Shown in pieces: positions 1 to 8,917 of a stretch of DNA of 25,597 bases. Source of the stretch: Chara braunii (Eukaryota; Streptophyta; Charophyceae; Charales; Characeae). Where the stretch lies: NCBI GenBank assembly GCA_003427395.1, contig BFEA01000863.1, positions 390,205-415,801 on the forward strand, written 5' to 3'. The notes beneath the pieces were generated by a model. It did not search any database and had not been told where the DNA came from. It saw only the letters and a list, made by a program, of their open reading frames with translations. The stretch's first letter is position 1. Every line of letters starts with the position of its first letter. The position numbers were made by a program, and so were the translations under genes.

Positions 1-174
1 GTGCGAACAGAGAGTTGTGTGGGCGCTGAGTCGCCATAGCCATCGAAGCGAACTTGTATCTGAACTGTGATCTCGGTTACCATATCTCTGAGTTCTTAGT
101 GGGCGCTTGTCGCCAGTTTGCTGCACACCTGTTTGCATGCGTGAGAAGTGTGAATGAGAGCGAGTCTGATTGCA
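1..174 (+). repeat. 5' LTR of element 1, right part only
   Basis: Matches 7790-7963 at a constant offset of 7789 with three substitutions. The end is fixed by the terminal TGCA directly before the primer-binding site. By comparison with the 3' LTR this part is R/U5, downstream of the predicted TATA box, so it would be transcribed. It contains one GCCATAGC motif at 33-40. Confidence 0.93.
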
Positions 175-175
175 T

Positions 176-190
176 TGGTATCGGAGCTGG
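176..190 (+). other. Primer-binding site (initiator Met tRNA type), element 1
   Basis: TGGTATCGGAGCTGG starts two bases after the LTR end. Plant Ty3/gypsy elements commonly use TGGTATCAGAGC, complementary to the 3' end of initiator Met tRNA. This copy differs by A to G at the eighth base. Element 2 carries the unmutated TGGTATCAGAGCTGG, which supports the call. Confidence 0.88.
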
Positions 191-342
191 GACCCGCTAT
201 TCCACGCGCCGTGCCGTTGTGTGTCGCAGGGAGAGAACGCGCCATAGCCGAAGTGGCCATCGAGAGAAGTCCGCCATAGCGGACTTGGAGGTTGTAGAAG
301 CTGCCGCGCGCACCTGCAGAGAAGACCACGACGAAGAAGAAG

Positions 343-374
343 ACAGAGAGAGAGATAAAGAGAGAGAGAGAGTG

Positions 375-411
<37 letters not shown>
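343..411 (+). repeat. (GA)n microsatellite, tract 1
   Basis: Interrupted GA dinucleotide run in the element 1 leader. It is followed by TTGAGCGATACAACATTGG, which resembles the sequence after tract 2. Confidence 0.95.
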
Positions 412-464
412 TTGAGCGATACAACATTGGCTTACCACGTACCTGCGTTGAAGACATCGCTACG

Positions 465-465
<1 letters not shown>

Positions 466-516
<51 letters not shown>
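466..516 (+). repeat. (GA)n microsatellite, tract 2
   Basis: Nearly pure GA run followed by TGAGCGATACAAGTTTGG. The tract plus its 3' flank is a second copy of the arrangement at 343-434, so a unit of about 105 bp was probably tandemly duplicated. Confidence 0.95.
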
Positions 517-519
<3 letters not shown>

Positions 520-811
520 GCGATACAAGTTTGGTTGTCACTTACCTGTGAAGTGTGCCGTGCAGTCCCATGAAGTGAGAGGCGGCCATAGCCGCGAAGC
601 TCCACCACAAAGTAATGGAGAGGGAGGAAGAGAGGACAAAGGAGGAGACTGAGGAAGGTGAAAGAAGCCATAGTCGAGGAGGTGAAGGGAGAGACGATCA
701 AAAAAAAAAAAACAGAGAAAGAAGACAGCAGGGGTGAAGAGAAAGGAGGCGAGGTAGGGAGAAGGAAGGAGAAGGGTGGCGACGAAGGTGAAGCCGGCCG
801 CCATAGCCGGA

Positions 812-970
812 GTTGACCGGAGGTGTTGATCGGGGTTGACCGGAGGTGTTGATCGGGGTTGACCGGCGTTGACCGGGATTTGACCGGAGGCGTTGACCTA
901 GCGTTGACCAAGGCGTTGACCAAGGCATTGACCAAGGCGTTGACCAAGGCCGTTGACCACGAGTTTGACC
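812..970 (+). repeat. TTGACC-rich minisatellite in element 1 leader
   Basis: Two identical 23-bp units (812-834, 835-857) are followed by irregular units and then four 12-bp units, GTTGACCAAGGC or one-base variants, at 903-950. TTGACC occurs 12 times: 813, 836, 859, 869, 880, 893, 904, 916, 928, 940, 953 and 965. TTGAC(C/T) is the W-box core bound by WRKY factors in plants, so an enhancer role is possible but unproven. Confidence 0.93.
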
Positions 971-1570
971 AAGTTGGAGCTGGTATAATCTCGCCAAGCC
1001 TTCAGCCTATCCCCTCGCCCTATGGATGTGCACACACCCTGTGGTACTTGCTAAGTCAAGTCTGTCTGTCTCTTCTTTCTGCATTGAGTCTCTTCTGTCC
1101 AGGTGATAGGAACTCTGTGGATGAAGGATAGGGCCTTGTTGACCAAACCCACACGGGTTGAGTAGGGCTAAAGACTGTGTCTGACGACTCGACTGTCCCG
1201 GAGGACACGAACCCTCCCAAGGACCGGTACTGACGGGCGGGCTGCTCGGTGTGGCACGGTACACCCAAAATCCCTAATGTGGGCTGCACAAAAGGCCGTC
1301 TAAGTCTTGAGAAGACCTGCTGATCGCGTCGTCCTGTCTGCGATGTTAAAGAATTCCTGAAGAGTTACGGGGGATCTCCTTAAATGCCTCCTGATCAGCA
1401 ACAGGTCTTGTAGTGACAGCCTTAGAGTAGGTCTAGGCTAGAGACCCTAGTTGACAGGATCCGTCCGGATTCTGTAAGTCCTTAGATTGAGTCAGTAGGT
1501 GAGTCAGTCAGGGGGAGTAGAGTCTAAGTGGTGAGGAGTGGAACCGTTGTCTGGTTGTGCACCAATCACC

Positions 1571-3583
1571 ATGGTTGACACCCGTAGTGGGAAGAGTATT
1601 GCCCCCTCCGAGGCCGAGCAGGCCCGTATTGCTGCCCTTTTGAGAGAGAAAAAAAAGAAGAAGGAGATCCTTAAGCAGGCGAAGTTAAAGGCCATTGCAG
1701 AGGAGCAGGCGACAAAGAAGAAGAGATTGGAGGAGGAGATGCTGAGATTTCAAAAGGAGAAGATGATGTTGCTAGAGAGAGAGGAGGAGGAAAGAAGAAG
1801 GGGTGCAGAGGAAGAAGCAGCAGCAGAGGAAGAAGAAGAAGAAGAGCCCCTTGAAAGAAGACGTGGAGAAGAAAGAGGGGAAGCAAGTGGCACGAAGGAG
1901 GAGGACAGATGGAGGGAGAAGAAGATTAGTGAATGGGTGGCTAACTTATCTTTGGGAGAAGATGAAGAGGCACAGTTATATGTGGCGCAGGAGGAGGGGG
2001 AGGCGTTTGCCAGGGCACTGGAGTTGATAGAGGATCCCCTGGAACGCCAGGCGACAGAGGATGAGAAAAAGTTGGAGTGGAAGTTGAAGATGATGAGAGA
2101 AAAGAAGAGGAGGAGGGAGGAAGCCAGTAGAATAGCCAGGGAGGTTGAGCGAGTGCGAACCGGCAGGCAGGAGTTGCAGGCCCAAGCAGAGGTCTCTGCC
2201 AAACTAGACAAGATGATGGGCTTCTTGAAAGTCTTGAGTGAGGCCTGGCTGGAAGAGCACCAGGCCCGTAAGGGTCAAGTGGTGACTCTGCAAGCAATGC
2301 GCTCCGGGTTCAGAGAGTTTGCGCGCAACGTGGTGAGCCACGTCGGGACCGAAGTTAGAAGAGTGAGGGATGGCGTAGACAAGTTTTGCACTGGCGCCAT
2401 TGAGACCGCCAAAGTTGTGGCCACAACAGAGGCCACGACGCGTCCCCGCAAAGAGCCAGTCAAGTTAAAATTCCCTGATGCGTATAGCGGGAAGGAGGAG
2501 GAAAATTTCGATAACTGGGAGGCCAGTATAAACACATATGTCTTTTTACAGCATATTGCCCCCGAGGAACAAGTCCTCGTTGCCTTCCACGCTCTAAAGG
2601 ACGAAGCGGCTAGCTTCGCCAGGTCCCTCGCACGTGCCGCAGATTGCGAGCACAACATGATCACATATTCCAGGCTTACCCCCCTCGCCACTTTCCTCAA
2701 ACTCCTGCGAGAGAGGTTTGCTGACGTCACTAGAGGTGTCAGGGCCTCCGATAAGCTACAGACCATCCATTCACGACAGTGGAGGAGTGCAAGAGCACTC
2801 AAAGCTGTCATGGACGGCTTGGTAGCCGTCCCAGACCACGGGGTCACTGAGACCCAGTTGGTTCAGTTGTTTTATCATGCCATGCCAGAGCCCTTACGAG
2901 GGCACTTCTTTGACAAGACCCAATAGCCCAACATTACGTATGACGCGTTGAGTAGGGAGGTGGTCTTGTTTGAGGCCAAGTCAATGCCAGTTTCCACTTT
3001 CTGGCACAAAGACTTAGATAAGGGAAAAAAGTGGAAAGGGCGTACCATCTCTGGTCAGGTTAGGGCCAAGGATCATATGATCCTTACATTGGAAGAAGGT
3101 GGTACTGACGAGGTCCCCTATAGTCAGATTGAGTGGGGCCTCGAGGAGGAGGACAATAGCGTAGGACAGGGGAGGTCCTATGTTGCTGTCGCTGCTAGAG
3201 GGAGGCCGCAAGGTAGAGGAGGAGGCCAGGGCCAAAGGGGCCAGGCCACGGGAGGCCGAGGATCGGGCGCACAGGGGGTTGGCGGTCAAGGGAACCGTCA
3301 AGCGGGAGGTAGGGATCAAGGTCCCCCGCCAAATCGTGAAGGTCCCAATCGGTCCCCTCAAAGACGAGGTGGAGGATCACCTCAAAGGAGAGGAGGTTGG
3401 CACCCGGGTTGGCCGCAAGGCCGGCCTTGGGAAGATCTGGGCCTAGATCAGAAAGTCTGGCAGCAACGTATGGAGCAGGGGCAGTGCATTTATTGCGGTG
3501 ACCCTGCCCATGTCATAAAATATTGTCCTAAGTATAGACATGCCCGATGGGCTGCCCAGGAGTCAAAATGCAGTCGCCGGTAG
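1571..3583 (+). pseudogene. gag: gag of element 1, interrupted by an in-frame TAG
   Basis: Encodes the capsid/nucleocapsid polyprotein that packages element RNA. The start at 1571 is chosen because CACCATGG is an excellent eukaryotic context; an in-frame ATG at 1538 is weaker. Residues about 20-215 are K/E/R-rich and probably coiled coil. A retrotransposon gag (capsid) domain spans roughly residues 300-451 (2470-2920). A TAG at 2924-2926 interrupts the frame, after which the same frame continues to 3583. The C-terminal part is RGG/QG-rich (about 3180-3410), then a CX2CX4HX4C zinc knuckle (C-I-Y-C ... H ... C) at about 3487-3528. Bases 3538-3583 overlap the pol frame in the -1 register. The stop is most simply a CAG-to-TAG or similar nonsense mutation. 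Confidence 0.9.
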
Positions 3584-4396
3584 GGGTCGCAACTGCCCCT
3601 ACTACTAGGCCATGTGGGGAAGCGAGCGCGCGCGTACAGGAAACTCCCACACCACATGTGCCTTCGGCAGAGGTTGCAGGCCCGTGCCTAGTTAGCTGTC
3701 CAGAGACTGCTTGTGTCAACGTCTCTCTAGACACGTCCCTCACAGGCGTGGCAAAGGAATTGAAGGAGAGAATGCCTGTCTGGGCCAAGATAAAGAAAGA
3801 TAGTAAAGGGCAACTAGTGTTAGTGGATGTAGAAGTGTTCAGGAGTAGGGGCTACCCGTAGCTATATTAGCCGTAGAGCGTTGAAGAAGCTGAGGCTAGG
3901 ATAAAAGTCCAGAAGTTGGAAGACCCCATAGTTAGTGTCCTCGCAGAAAACCGCACGATGCGAGTTGAGGACTACGTAAAGGGAGTCCAGGCGTATTTCC
4001 GCCTAGAGAAAGATGGGAAGGTGGAAAAAGTTATCCATTCCCTGACTCTCCTCGTACGGGATGACCTTCCGTTTGGACTGGGGAGACGCAGCAGAGGCCA
4101 CACTCCACTTGAGAGAGCATGAGTGTAGGCTCCCTAGTCCGTGAGGCGAAGTTAAGACAGCCCGTTTGTTCCATGTGTTTGGAGTAGATAACTCCTTGGC
4201 ACATTGTTGCCTCAGTGCTCCCGCGTTCGCGCGATTAGTGAGAAAGGAACAATTAGAAGACCAGGTCTTTGTAGTGTATGTCAGACCTATCACTGAGCCT
4301 AAGCAAGAAGATAGTTCCATGGATCCAACCATTGCCAAGCTGCTGGAAGAGTTTAAAGATCTGGCAGAGCCGCTGACAGGAGTAGTGCCGCGTCGA
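3538..4396 (+). pseudogene. pol: pol part 1: aspartic protease remnant, element 1
   Basis: The pol frame opens after a TAG at 3535-3537 and is -1 relative to gag. A linker leads to the retropepsin region. The active-site neighbourhood is at about 3830-3904, where GATRSYIS is readable at 3848-3871, but it is out of frame with the sequence on both sides. The expected D-S/T-G is replaced by G-V-G in the local frame, with sequence upstream resembling an insertion or scrambling. Downstream pieces VLAENRTMRVEDYV and LLVRDDLPFGL match protease C-terminal parts. Frames change near 3841, 3904 and 4081, and a TGA lies at 4142-4144. The same region of element 2 is readable in one frame and confirms the alignment. 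This protease cannot be active. Confidence 0.8.
3562..3602 (+). other. Gag/pol overlap with possible -1 frameshift signal
   Basis: The gag and pol frames overlap at 3538-3583 in the -1 register. Within it TCA-AAA-T (3563-3569) would let a Lys tRNA re-pair after slipping back one base. Eleven bases later a perfect 7-bp inverted repeat, GTAGGGG (3580-3586) and CCCCTAC (3596-3602), surrounds the gag stop. It is not the classical X-XXY-YYZ heptamer, and an ordinary indel could equally explain the frame change. Confidence 0.4.
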
Positions 4397-5110
4397 TCCA
4401 ACATAGGATAGAGATAGAGCCTGGCAGTAGGATTCCTAAGGGAGCAATCTATATGATGTCCCCTAGAGAGTTAGAGGAGTTGCGCAAACAGTTGGACGAG
4501 CTCCTGGAGAAAGGTTGGATTAGGCCTAGTTCGTCTCCTTTTGGAGCACCGGTGCTATTTGTCCCCAAAAGGAAGGAGAATTGCGATGTGTTTAGACTAT
4601 AGGGGTCTGAATGCGATTAGAGTCAAGAATGTTGAACCACTGCCCAGGATAGACGATCTCTGAGATCGGGTGCAGGGTTGCAGATATTTCTCTAAGATTG
4701 ATTTAAAGTTCGGGTATCATCAAATAGAGGTCCATCTTGATGACCAGTACAAGACTGCGTTTCGGACTAGATATGGGCATTATGAGTTCATAGTGATGCC
4801 TTTTGGACTGACCAATGCGCCAACGACATTTCAGCGATGTATGAACGATTTGTTTAGGCCTTGGTTAGATAGATTTGTTGTAGTGTATCTAGACGACATC
4901 TTAGTTTTCAGCAGGACCCTCCAAGAGCACCAAGGTCATTTGAGGCAAGTCTTGGAGAAGCTGAGAGAGGCCAACTTCAAGATCAATGCAAAGAAGTGCG
5001 AGTGGGCCAAGACACAAGTTCTGTACTTGGGCCACGTGTTAGACGGAGATGGCATTAAGCCTGAGGACAGTAAGATAGCGGCGATTAGAGACTGGCCGAC
5101 GCCCCGATGA
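4397..5110 (+). pseudogene. pol: pol part 2: reverse transcriptase, element 1
   Basis: RNA-dependent DNA polymerase of the element. The fingers start near 4420 (IPKGAIY ... LEKGWIRPS) and continue through SPFGAPVLFVPK. There is a frame change near 4571 and a TGA at 4661-4663. Motif A reads SKIDLKFGYHQI, with the catalytic Asp kept. The block MPFGLTNAPTTFQRCMN follows, and motif C reads VVYLDDILVF with both aspartates kept, at about 4879-4908. The thumb side ends in LGHVLDGDGIKPEDSKIAA. The next frame change at about 5107 leads into RNase H. The polymerase catalytic residues survive but the reading frame does not. Confidence 0.93.
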
Positions 5111-5871
5111 CTGAGTTGCGGTCGTTCTTAGGCCTAGCTAACTACTATAGGAAGTTCGTAAGGAACTTCTCGACTATCGCCGCTCCCCTTCGCAGGTTGC
5201 TCAAGAAAGAAACGATCTGGCAATGGGATAAGGATTGTACGTCTGCGCTAAAGAAGTTAAAGCGCGCATTGATAAAGTACCCTGTCCTCAAAGTAGCAGA
5301 TCCGTCCTTGCCATTTGTTGTCTCCACAAACGCGAGTCAGTATGGTATAGGCGCCATGTTACAGTAGGACGACGACAATGGCTACAGACCCGTAGAGTTC
5401 ATGTCCGCGAGGATGCCCTCATAGAAGGTTGCTACCTCGACGTATGAGAGGGAACTCTACGCTCTAAGGCAGGCCTTAGAGCACTGGAAGCATTACCTGC
5501 TTGGGAGGCACTTCAAGGTGTATTCAGACCATGAGACACTTAGATGGCTGAAGACACAGGCCAAAATGACACCTAAGTTGACTAGGTGGGCCGCTGAGAT
5601 AGACCAGTACGACTTTGAGCTGAAGCCGGTTAAGGGCAAGTACAATGTAGTTGCGGATGCTCTGAGTAGAAGGTCAGACTACTTTGGAGCCGTAGTTCAC
5701 TATCTGGACATAGGGCACAACCTGCAAGAGAAAGTTAGACATGCATATGCGCAGGACCCTATCTATAGTGACCTCCTCAAGAAGGTTAAGGAGACCCCAG
5801 AGGCCAAGCCAGATTACCGCACTACAAAGGGGTTATTATTTGAGAAGACTAATGTAGTAGACCGCCTATGA
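5107..5871 (+). pseudogene. pol: pol part 3: RT connection and RNase H, element 1
   Basis: Continues pol in a new frame with TELRSFLGLANYYRKF, the usual RT/RNase H linker. RNase H degrades the RNA strand of the hybrid. Its first block reads STNASQYGIGAML, where the family normally has T-D-A-S, so the first catalytic Asp is Asn. YERELYAL with its Glu and YSDHETLRWL with its Asp are present. The domain closes with NVVADALSRR. TAG stops occur at 5365-5367 and 5422-5424, and TGA at 5869-5871, all in the same frame. CAG to TAG by C-to-T change is a simple source for the first. The nuclease would be inactive even without the stops. Confidence 0.92.
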
Positions 5872-7208
5872 TCTCCCAACAGTGAGGAGATCCGCAGTCT
5901 GATCCTAGGGGAATGTCATGACACAGAGGACACTTCGGTTGGCAAAAGACTTTAGCCAATCTCATGCACGCGTACACATGGCCAGGGATGAAAAACGACT
6001 GCATAGAGTATGTCCGCAGTTGTAAAGTCTGTCAAAGGAACAAGACTACTACGTGTGCCCCTCTACGTCTTCTCAGACCCTTGCCGATTCTGGACCAGCC
6101 GGGAGATTCAGCCTCCATTGACTTCATGGATGTTGGTGTCAAGAGTAGGCGCGGCAAGAGCCAAGTCATGGTTGTAGTCGATAGATTTAGCAAGTATGCT
6201 ATTTTTGTTCCTTTGCCTGTAGAGGCACATACAGAGTTAGCAATACAGAAGTTTTTTTACTTTTGGGTTAGTGAGCATGGAGTCCTGTTGTCAATAGTCA
6301 GCGATAGAGATAGTCGCTTTACAAGTCAGAACTGGCAGGAACTGATGAAAGTCTATGGGTCAAAGTTGTTGATGTCGTCTGGCCGCCATCCAGAGACTAA
6401 CGGTCAGACAGAGCAGATGAACAAGATCCTGCAGCAGGTTCTGCGTATGTACATTAGGCCCGATCAGATTAACTGGGACGAGATGTTACCCAAGGTAGCC
6501 AGTGCGTACAATAACAACATGCATTTGTCCACCTGTCGCACTCCCAATGAATTGCACAAGTCCTTTAGACCGCGCAGACCGTTTGAGGGGCTTAACCGGG
6601 ATCAGATTCACAGGCTACCACCCGGTACTAGGGAGTTCGCGATACAGCACGAGAAATAAATAGCCACTGTTGTTGAGAACCTCAGGAAGGCCCAACACCG
6701 AATGATAGAACAAGCTAATAAGCACCGTCGCCCATCGCAGTTTCAGGTAGGCGACCTGGTCTGGGTCAAGTCTAAAGAGTTTGCGCCTGAGGAGAACATC
6801 TCGCAGAAGTTACTGCCCGCGTATAGAGGACCATGGCCAGTTCTAGAAGTTAAGGGCGGAGAGGATGGACTGTCCTACACCATAGAGATTCCAGCACACC
6901 TCCACACCTACCCTGTTTTCCATGCATCAAAGTTGCTGCCGTGTGTGACAAGTCAACAATTTCCATCTAGACGGTCCATGATCCCTCCAGACATGGACGG
7001 ACGATATGACATTGACGGCATTGTAGGTGAAGATGTGTTCAGAACAGGAGGTAGAGGCCGTCCGCAGAAGCAGTATAAGGTCCGGTTTGCGTATCAGGAA
7101 CCGGAGGACGACCGCTGGTTCATTATAGCAGAACTTCTAGAGACAGCTGCCGACATAGTTAGAGCCTACGAGAGAGATCGGAAAGGTAAAGATCTTGCCT
7201 TGGACTGA
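5872..7208 (+). pseudogene. pol: pol part 4: integrase with chromodomain, element 1
   Basis: Integrase inserts the cDNA into host DNA. The N-terminal HHCC zinc domain is split by a one-base loss near 5926, after which the frame stays open to 6656. CKVC supplies the cysteines. The catalytic D,D(35)E core is readable: Asp in SIDFMDV (6120), Asp in IVSDRDSRF (6303) and Glu in GQTEQMN (6411), with 35 residues between the last two. A TAA at 6657-6659 interrupts, then the same frame resumes through FQVGDLVWVKS and YPVFHASKLLP (GPF/Y-type module). A chromodomain follows at about 7010-7180 (QYKVRF ... DRWF ... AELLETA), ending in TGA at 7206-7208. The chromodomain, known in this family to guide insertion toward marked chromatin, assigns the element to chromoviruses. 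Confidence 0.93.
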
Positions 7209-7246
7209 GTTATTCTCGGAGGACCACGAATTTAGGCCGGCGGGAG

Positions 7247-7963
7247 TGAAACGGTATTCACCAGTTCGCAGTAGCTGATGCAGATCCCAGGGCTCAATCC
7301 CTAGTCCCCTCCTTACCCGTGTACAGTATCTGTGTCCACCCCTAGAGTTGAACCCGTGACCTGTGTATTTGTAACAGTTGGTGGGCTGTTGTAGGGTCCA
7401 TAGGTAGCAGGGGTTCGATCTGTAGACCTATCGAGTAGGCAGTCCCAGTCCCAGTTAGTCCTGGTCCAGTCAAGCAAGTACCGCATGGGACTGTGTGGAC
7501 TACGGGCATGGGAGAGGGCCAGACCAACGAGCTGCAGAAGTATAAATCAAGAGGCAGCGCCCAGTCATTCATTCATTCCTGCGTAAGCCATGCGGAAGCG
7601 CTGCCATAATCAACTTATGCGAGGTGGTCTGCAGTGAGCCCGAGGACGAAGTGGGCGAGAGAGGAGTGTAGCCATAGCGATAGGGTAGTAGCGGCCATAG
7701 CCACCATAGCTGTAGAGAGCGTGCAGAGTGAGTGAGTGTGTGTGTGTGTTCAGAGTATCGCGTGTGGGATATCCAGGGTGATCCTGTGTGTGCGAACAGA
7801 GAGTTGTGTGGGCGCTGAGTCGCCATAGCCATCGAAGCGAACTTGTATCTGAACTGTGATCTCGGTTACCATATCTCTGAGTTCCGAGTGGGCGCTTGTC
7901 GCCAGTTTGCTGCGCACCTGTTTGCATGCGTGAGAAGTGTGAATGAGAGCGAGTCTGATTGCA
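7247..7963 (+). repeat. 3' LTR of element 1
   Basis: The right end (7963) and the stretch 7790-7963 are fixed by the match to 1-174. The left end is inferred: the purine-rich GGCGGGAG at 7239-7246 is followed by TG at 7247, giving a 717-bp LTR. An alternative start is TGTAACAG at 7370. U3 would precede the TATA box at 7541; R/U5 follow and contain GCCATAGC at 7671, 7694 and 7822 and a short (TG)n run near 7738-7750. Confidence 0.75.
7541..7547 (+). promoter_or_regulatory. TATA box in element 1 LTR
   Basis: TATAAAT lies inside the 3' LTR, about 420 bases before its end. Transcription would begin around 7570, placing all LTR copies of GCCATAGC in the transcribed part. Confidence 0.6.
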
Positions 7964-8761
7964 TTTCTCATGCCAAGCAGTGAGAATTTCTCCACAATTT
8001 TGATTTTGGTCTTTTCTCCGCATAGGACTCCATCAGCAAGCACCAATGCATCAAAAGTCCTGGTACGTGACTATTCTCCGCTCAAGTTGTCCTTTTGCGA
8101 ACTGGATCCAGATTGTCTTTGGCTGCCAAGATGGCTTTAAGTCACCAGTTCGTTTGAACCTCTCTTTGCCAACGCCAGTCTCTGCTGCTTGCCAATTCAT
8201 GCCGAACCGGTGTGGCGTGCGATTTGCCGGGCTTGTCCATCCTTATCTGTATGGCAGAAGAGCTAGATTCTACTGCCCTCGGTCCAGAAGAGCAAGATTC
8301 CTGCCGACCTGCAATTTCGCTGTGGATGAACTGTCTGGTCAAAACAAAGTAACTGGGAAATGGGCTGTTGGTCAGGAGAGCTAGATTCTAATGCCCTGGG
8401 TCCAGGAGCCCCATACACTCTTTTGAACAAGGGAAGGCACTTCAGGGAAAAAACTCGTTCCTCTTCAGCTTCAAGTTTCCATAAAACCATGCTGCCATGC
8501 GCTTGATACCATGTGAGCAGAATCTCCCAACAAATGGACTGGAGAAGGTAACCAAAGGACTGAGAAGGGTGATAAGGATAGAAACAGTGCATGGCAACCC
8601 ATTAGTGAGAGATATCCAGTGTAGTCCCATTTTGTAATTTGTAGGCACCTTCTCTTCTAACATAGCACCCTGAAATCCTGAATCATGTATCTCCATATCA
8701 CGTTCAGATGAATCTGCAGGAACATTTCTCATCCCCCAATTCACCGTCAAATGATAAGGTG
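7964..8761. other. Unassigned flank right of element 1
   Basis: No supported gene. Minus-strand reading shows short protein-like stretches (7964-8046; 8640-8740) but no ORF of gene quality and no domain I recognise. Three imperfect copies of an AGAGC(T/A)AGATTC...TGCC motif lie at about 8256-8278, 8286-8304 and 8375-8397. Confidence 0.5.
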
Positions 8762-8777
8762 CCTGCGGAAAACAGAC

Positions 8778-8861
8778 TTTTTTTTCTTTTTTCTTTTTCT
8801 CCGGTCCATTTGCGGGGAGCAGCACGTGCTGGGAACCGGGCCCAACGTCCCTTATGAGAAT
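8778..8861 (-). mobile_element. SINE-like short retroposon, copy 1
   Basis: An 84-bp insertion flanked by direct repeats CCTGCGGAAAACAGAC (8762-8777) and CCTGCAGAAAACAGAC (8862-8877), 15 of 16 identical. On the minus strand a core of about 61 nt ends in an A-rich tail (T-rich on plus, 8778-8801). Target duplications plus an A tail are the signature of LINE-machinery retroposition. A relative lies at 12291-12385. Both copies begin their homology at the same base, which favours a defined small RNA source over a randomly 5'-truncated LINE. The core has a GCTGGG...CCCAGC-type hairpin. I do not recognise the parent RNA. Confidence 0.8.
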
Positions 8862-8917
8862 CCTGCAGAAAACAGACTAATTCTCCATTTCTACCAGCCG
8901 TTCACTGTAGTCTATGG

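Larger units (their letters stand above)
191..1570 (+). other. 5' untranslated leader of element 1
   Basis: About 1.4 kb between PBS and gag with no credible coding sequence; the open frames here come from GA repeats. It holds two (GA)n tracts, a duplicated GAGCGATACAA block after each tract, four GCCATAGC motifs (241, 273, 585, 800), a TTGACC-rich minisatellite (812-970) and an A11 run near 701. From 971 to 1570 I see no further structure except isolated TTGAC motifs near 1138 and 1451. Confidence 0.75.
1..7963 (+). mobile_element. Ty3/gypsy chromovirus, element 1 (degenerate)
   Basis: Positions 1-174 and 7790-7963 are direct repeats with 3 mismatches, both ending in TGCA. They are the right parts of the two LTRs, and the 5' LTR starts before the window. 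A primer-binding site follows at 176. Inside lie gag with a CCHC knuckle, then protease, RT, RNase H and integrase with a C-terminal chromodomain, which is the order of Ty3/gypsy (Metaviridae) chromoviruses. Gag carries one in-frame stop. Pol carries six stops and about seven frame changes, so the copy is not autonomous. The low LTR divergence points to a fairly recent insertion. The target duplication cannot be tested because the left flank is missing; on the right side it would be about 7964-7968. Confidence 0.95.

Noticed and set aside
54-551. Open frame of 165 codons with Arg-Glu repeats
   Set aside because: Produced by GA microsatellites within the LTR and leader; no domain.
2921-2932. 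CAA-TAG as a tobamovirus-type readthrough context
   Set aside because: The bases after TAG do not fit CAR-YYA; a nonsense mutation is simpler.
7400-7425. GGTTCGAT resembling a tRNA B box
   Set aside because: No cloverleaf, A box or acceptor stem can be built; it lies in the LTR.
7750-8046. Minus-strand open frame with a protein-like stretch next to element 1
   Set aside because: It runs into the LTR and shows no recognised domain or splice structure; a host exon interrupted by the insertion is possible but not supported.
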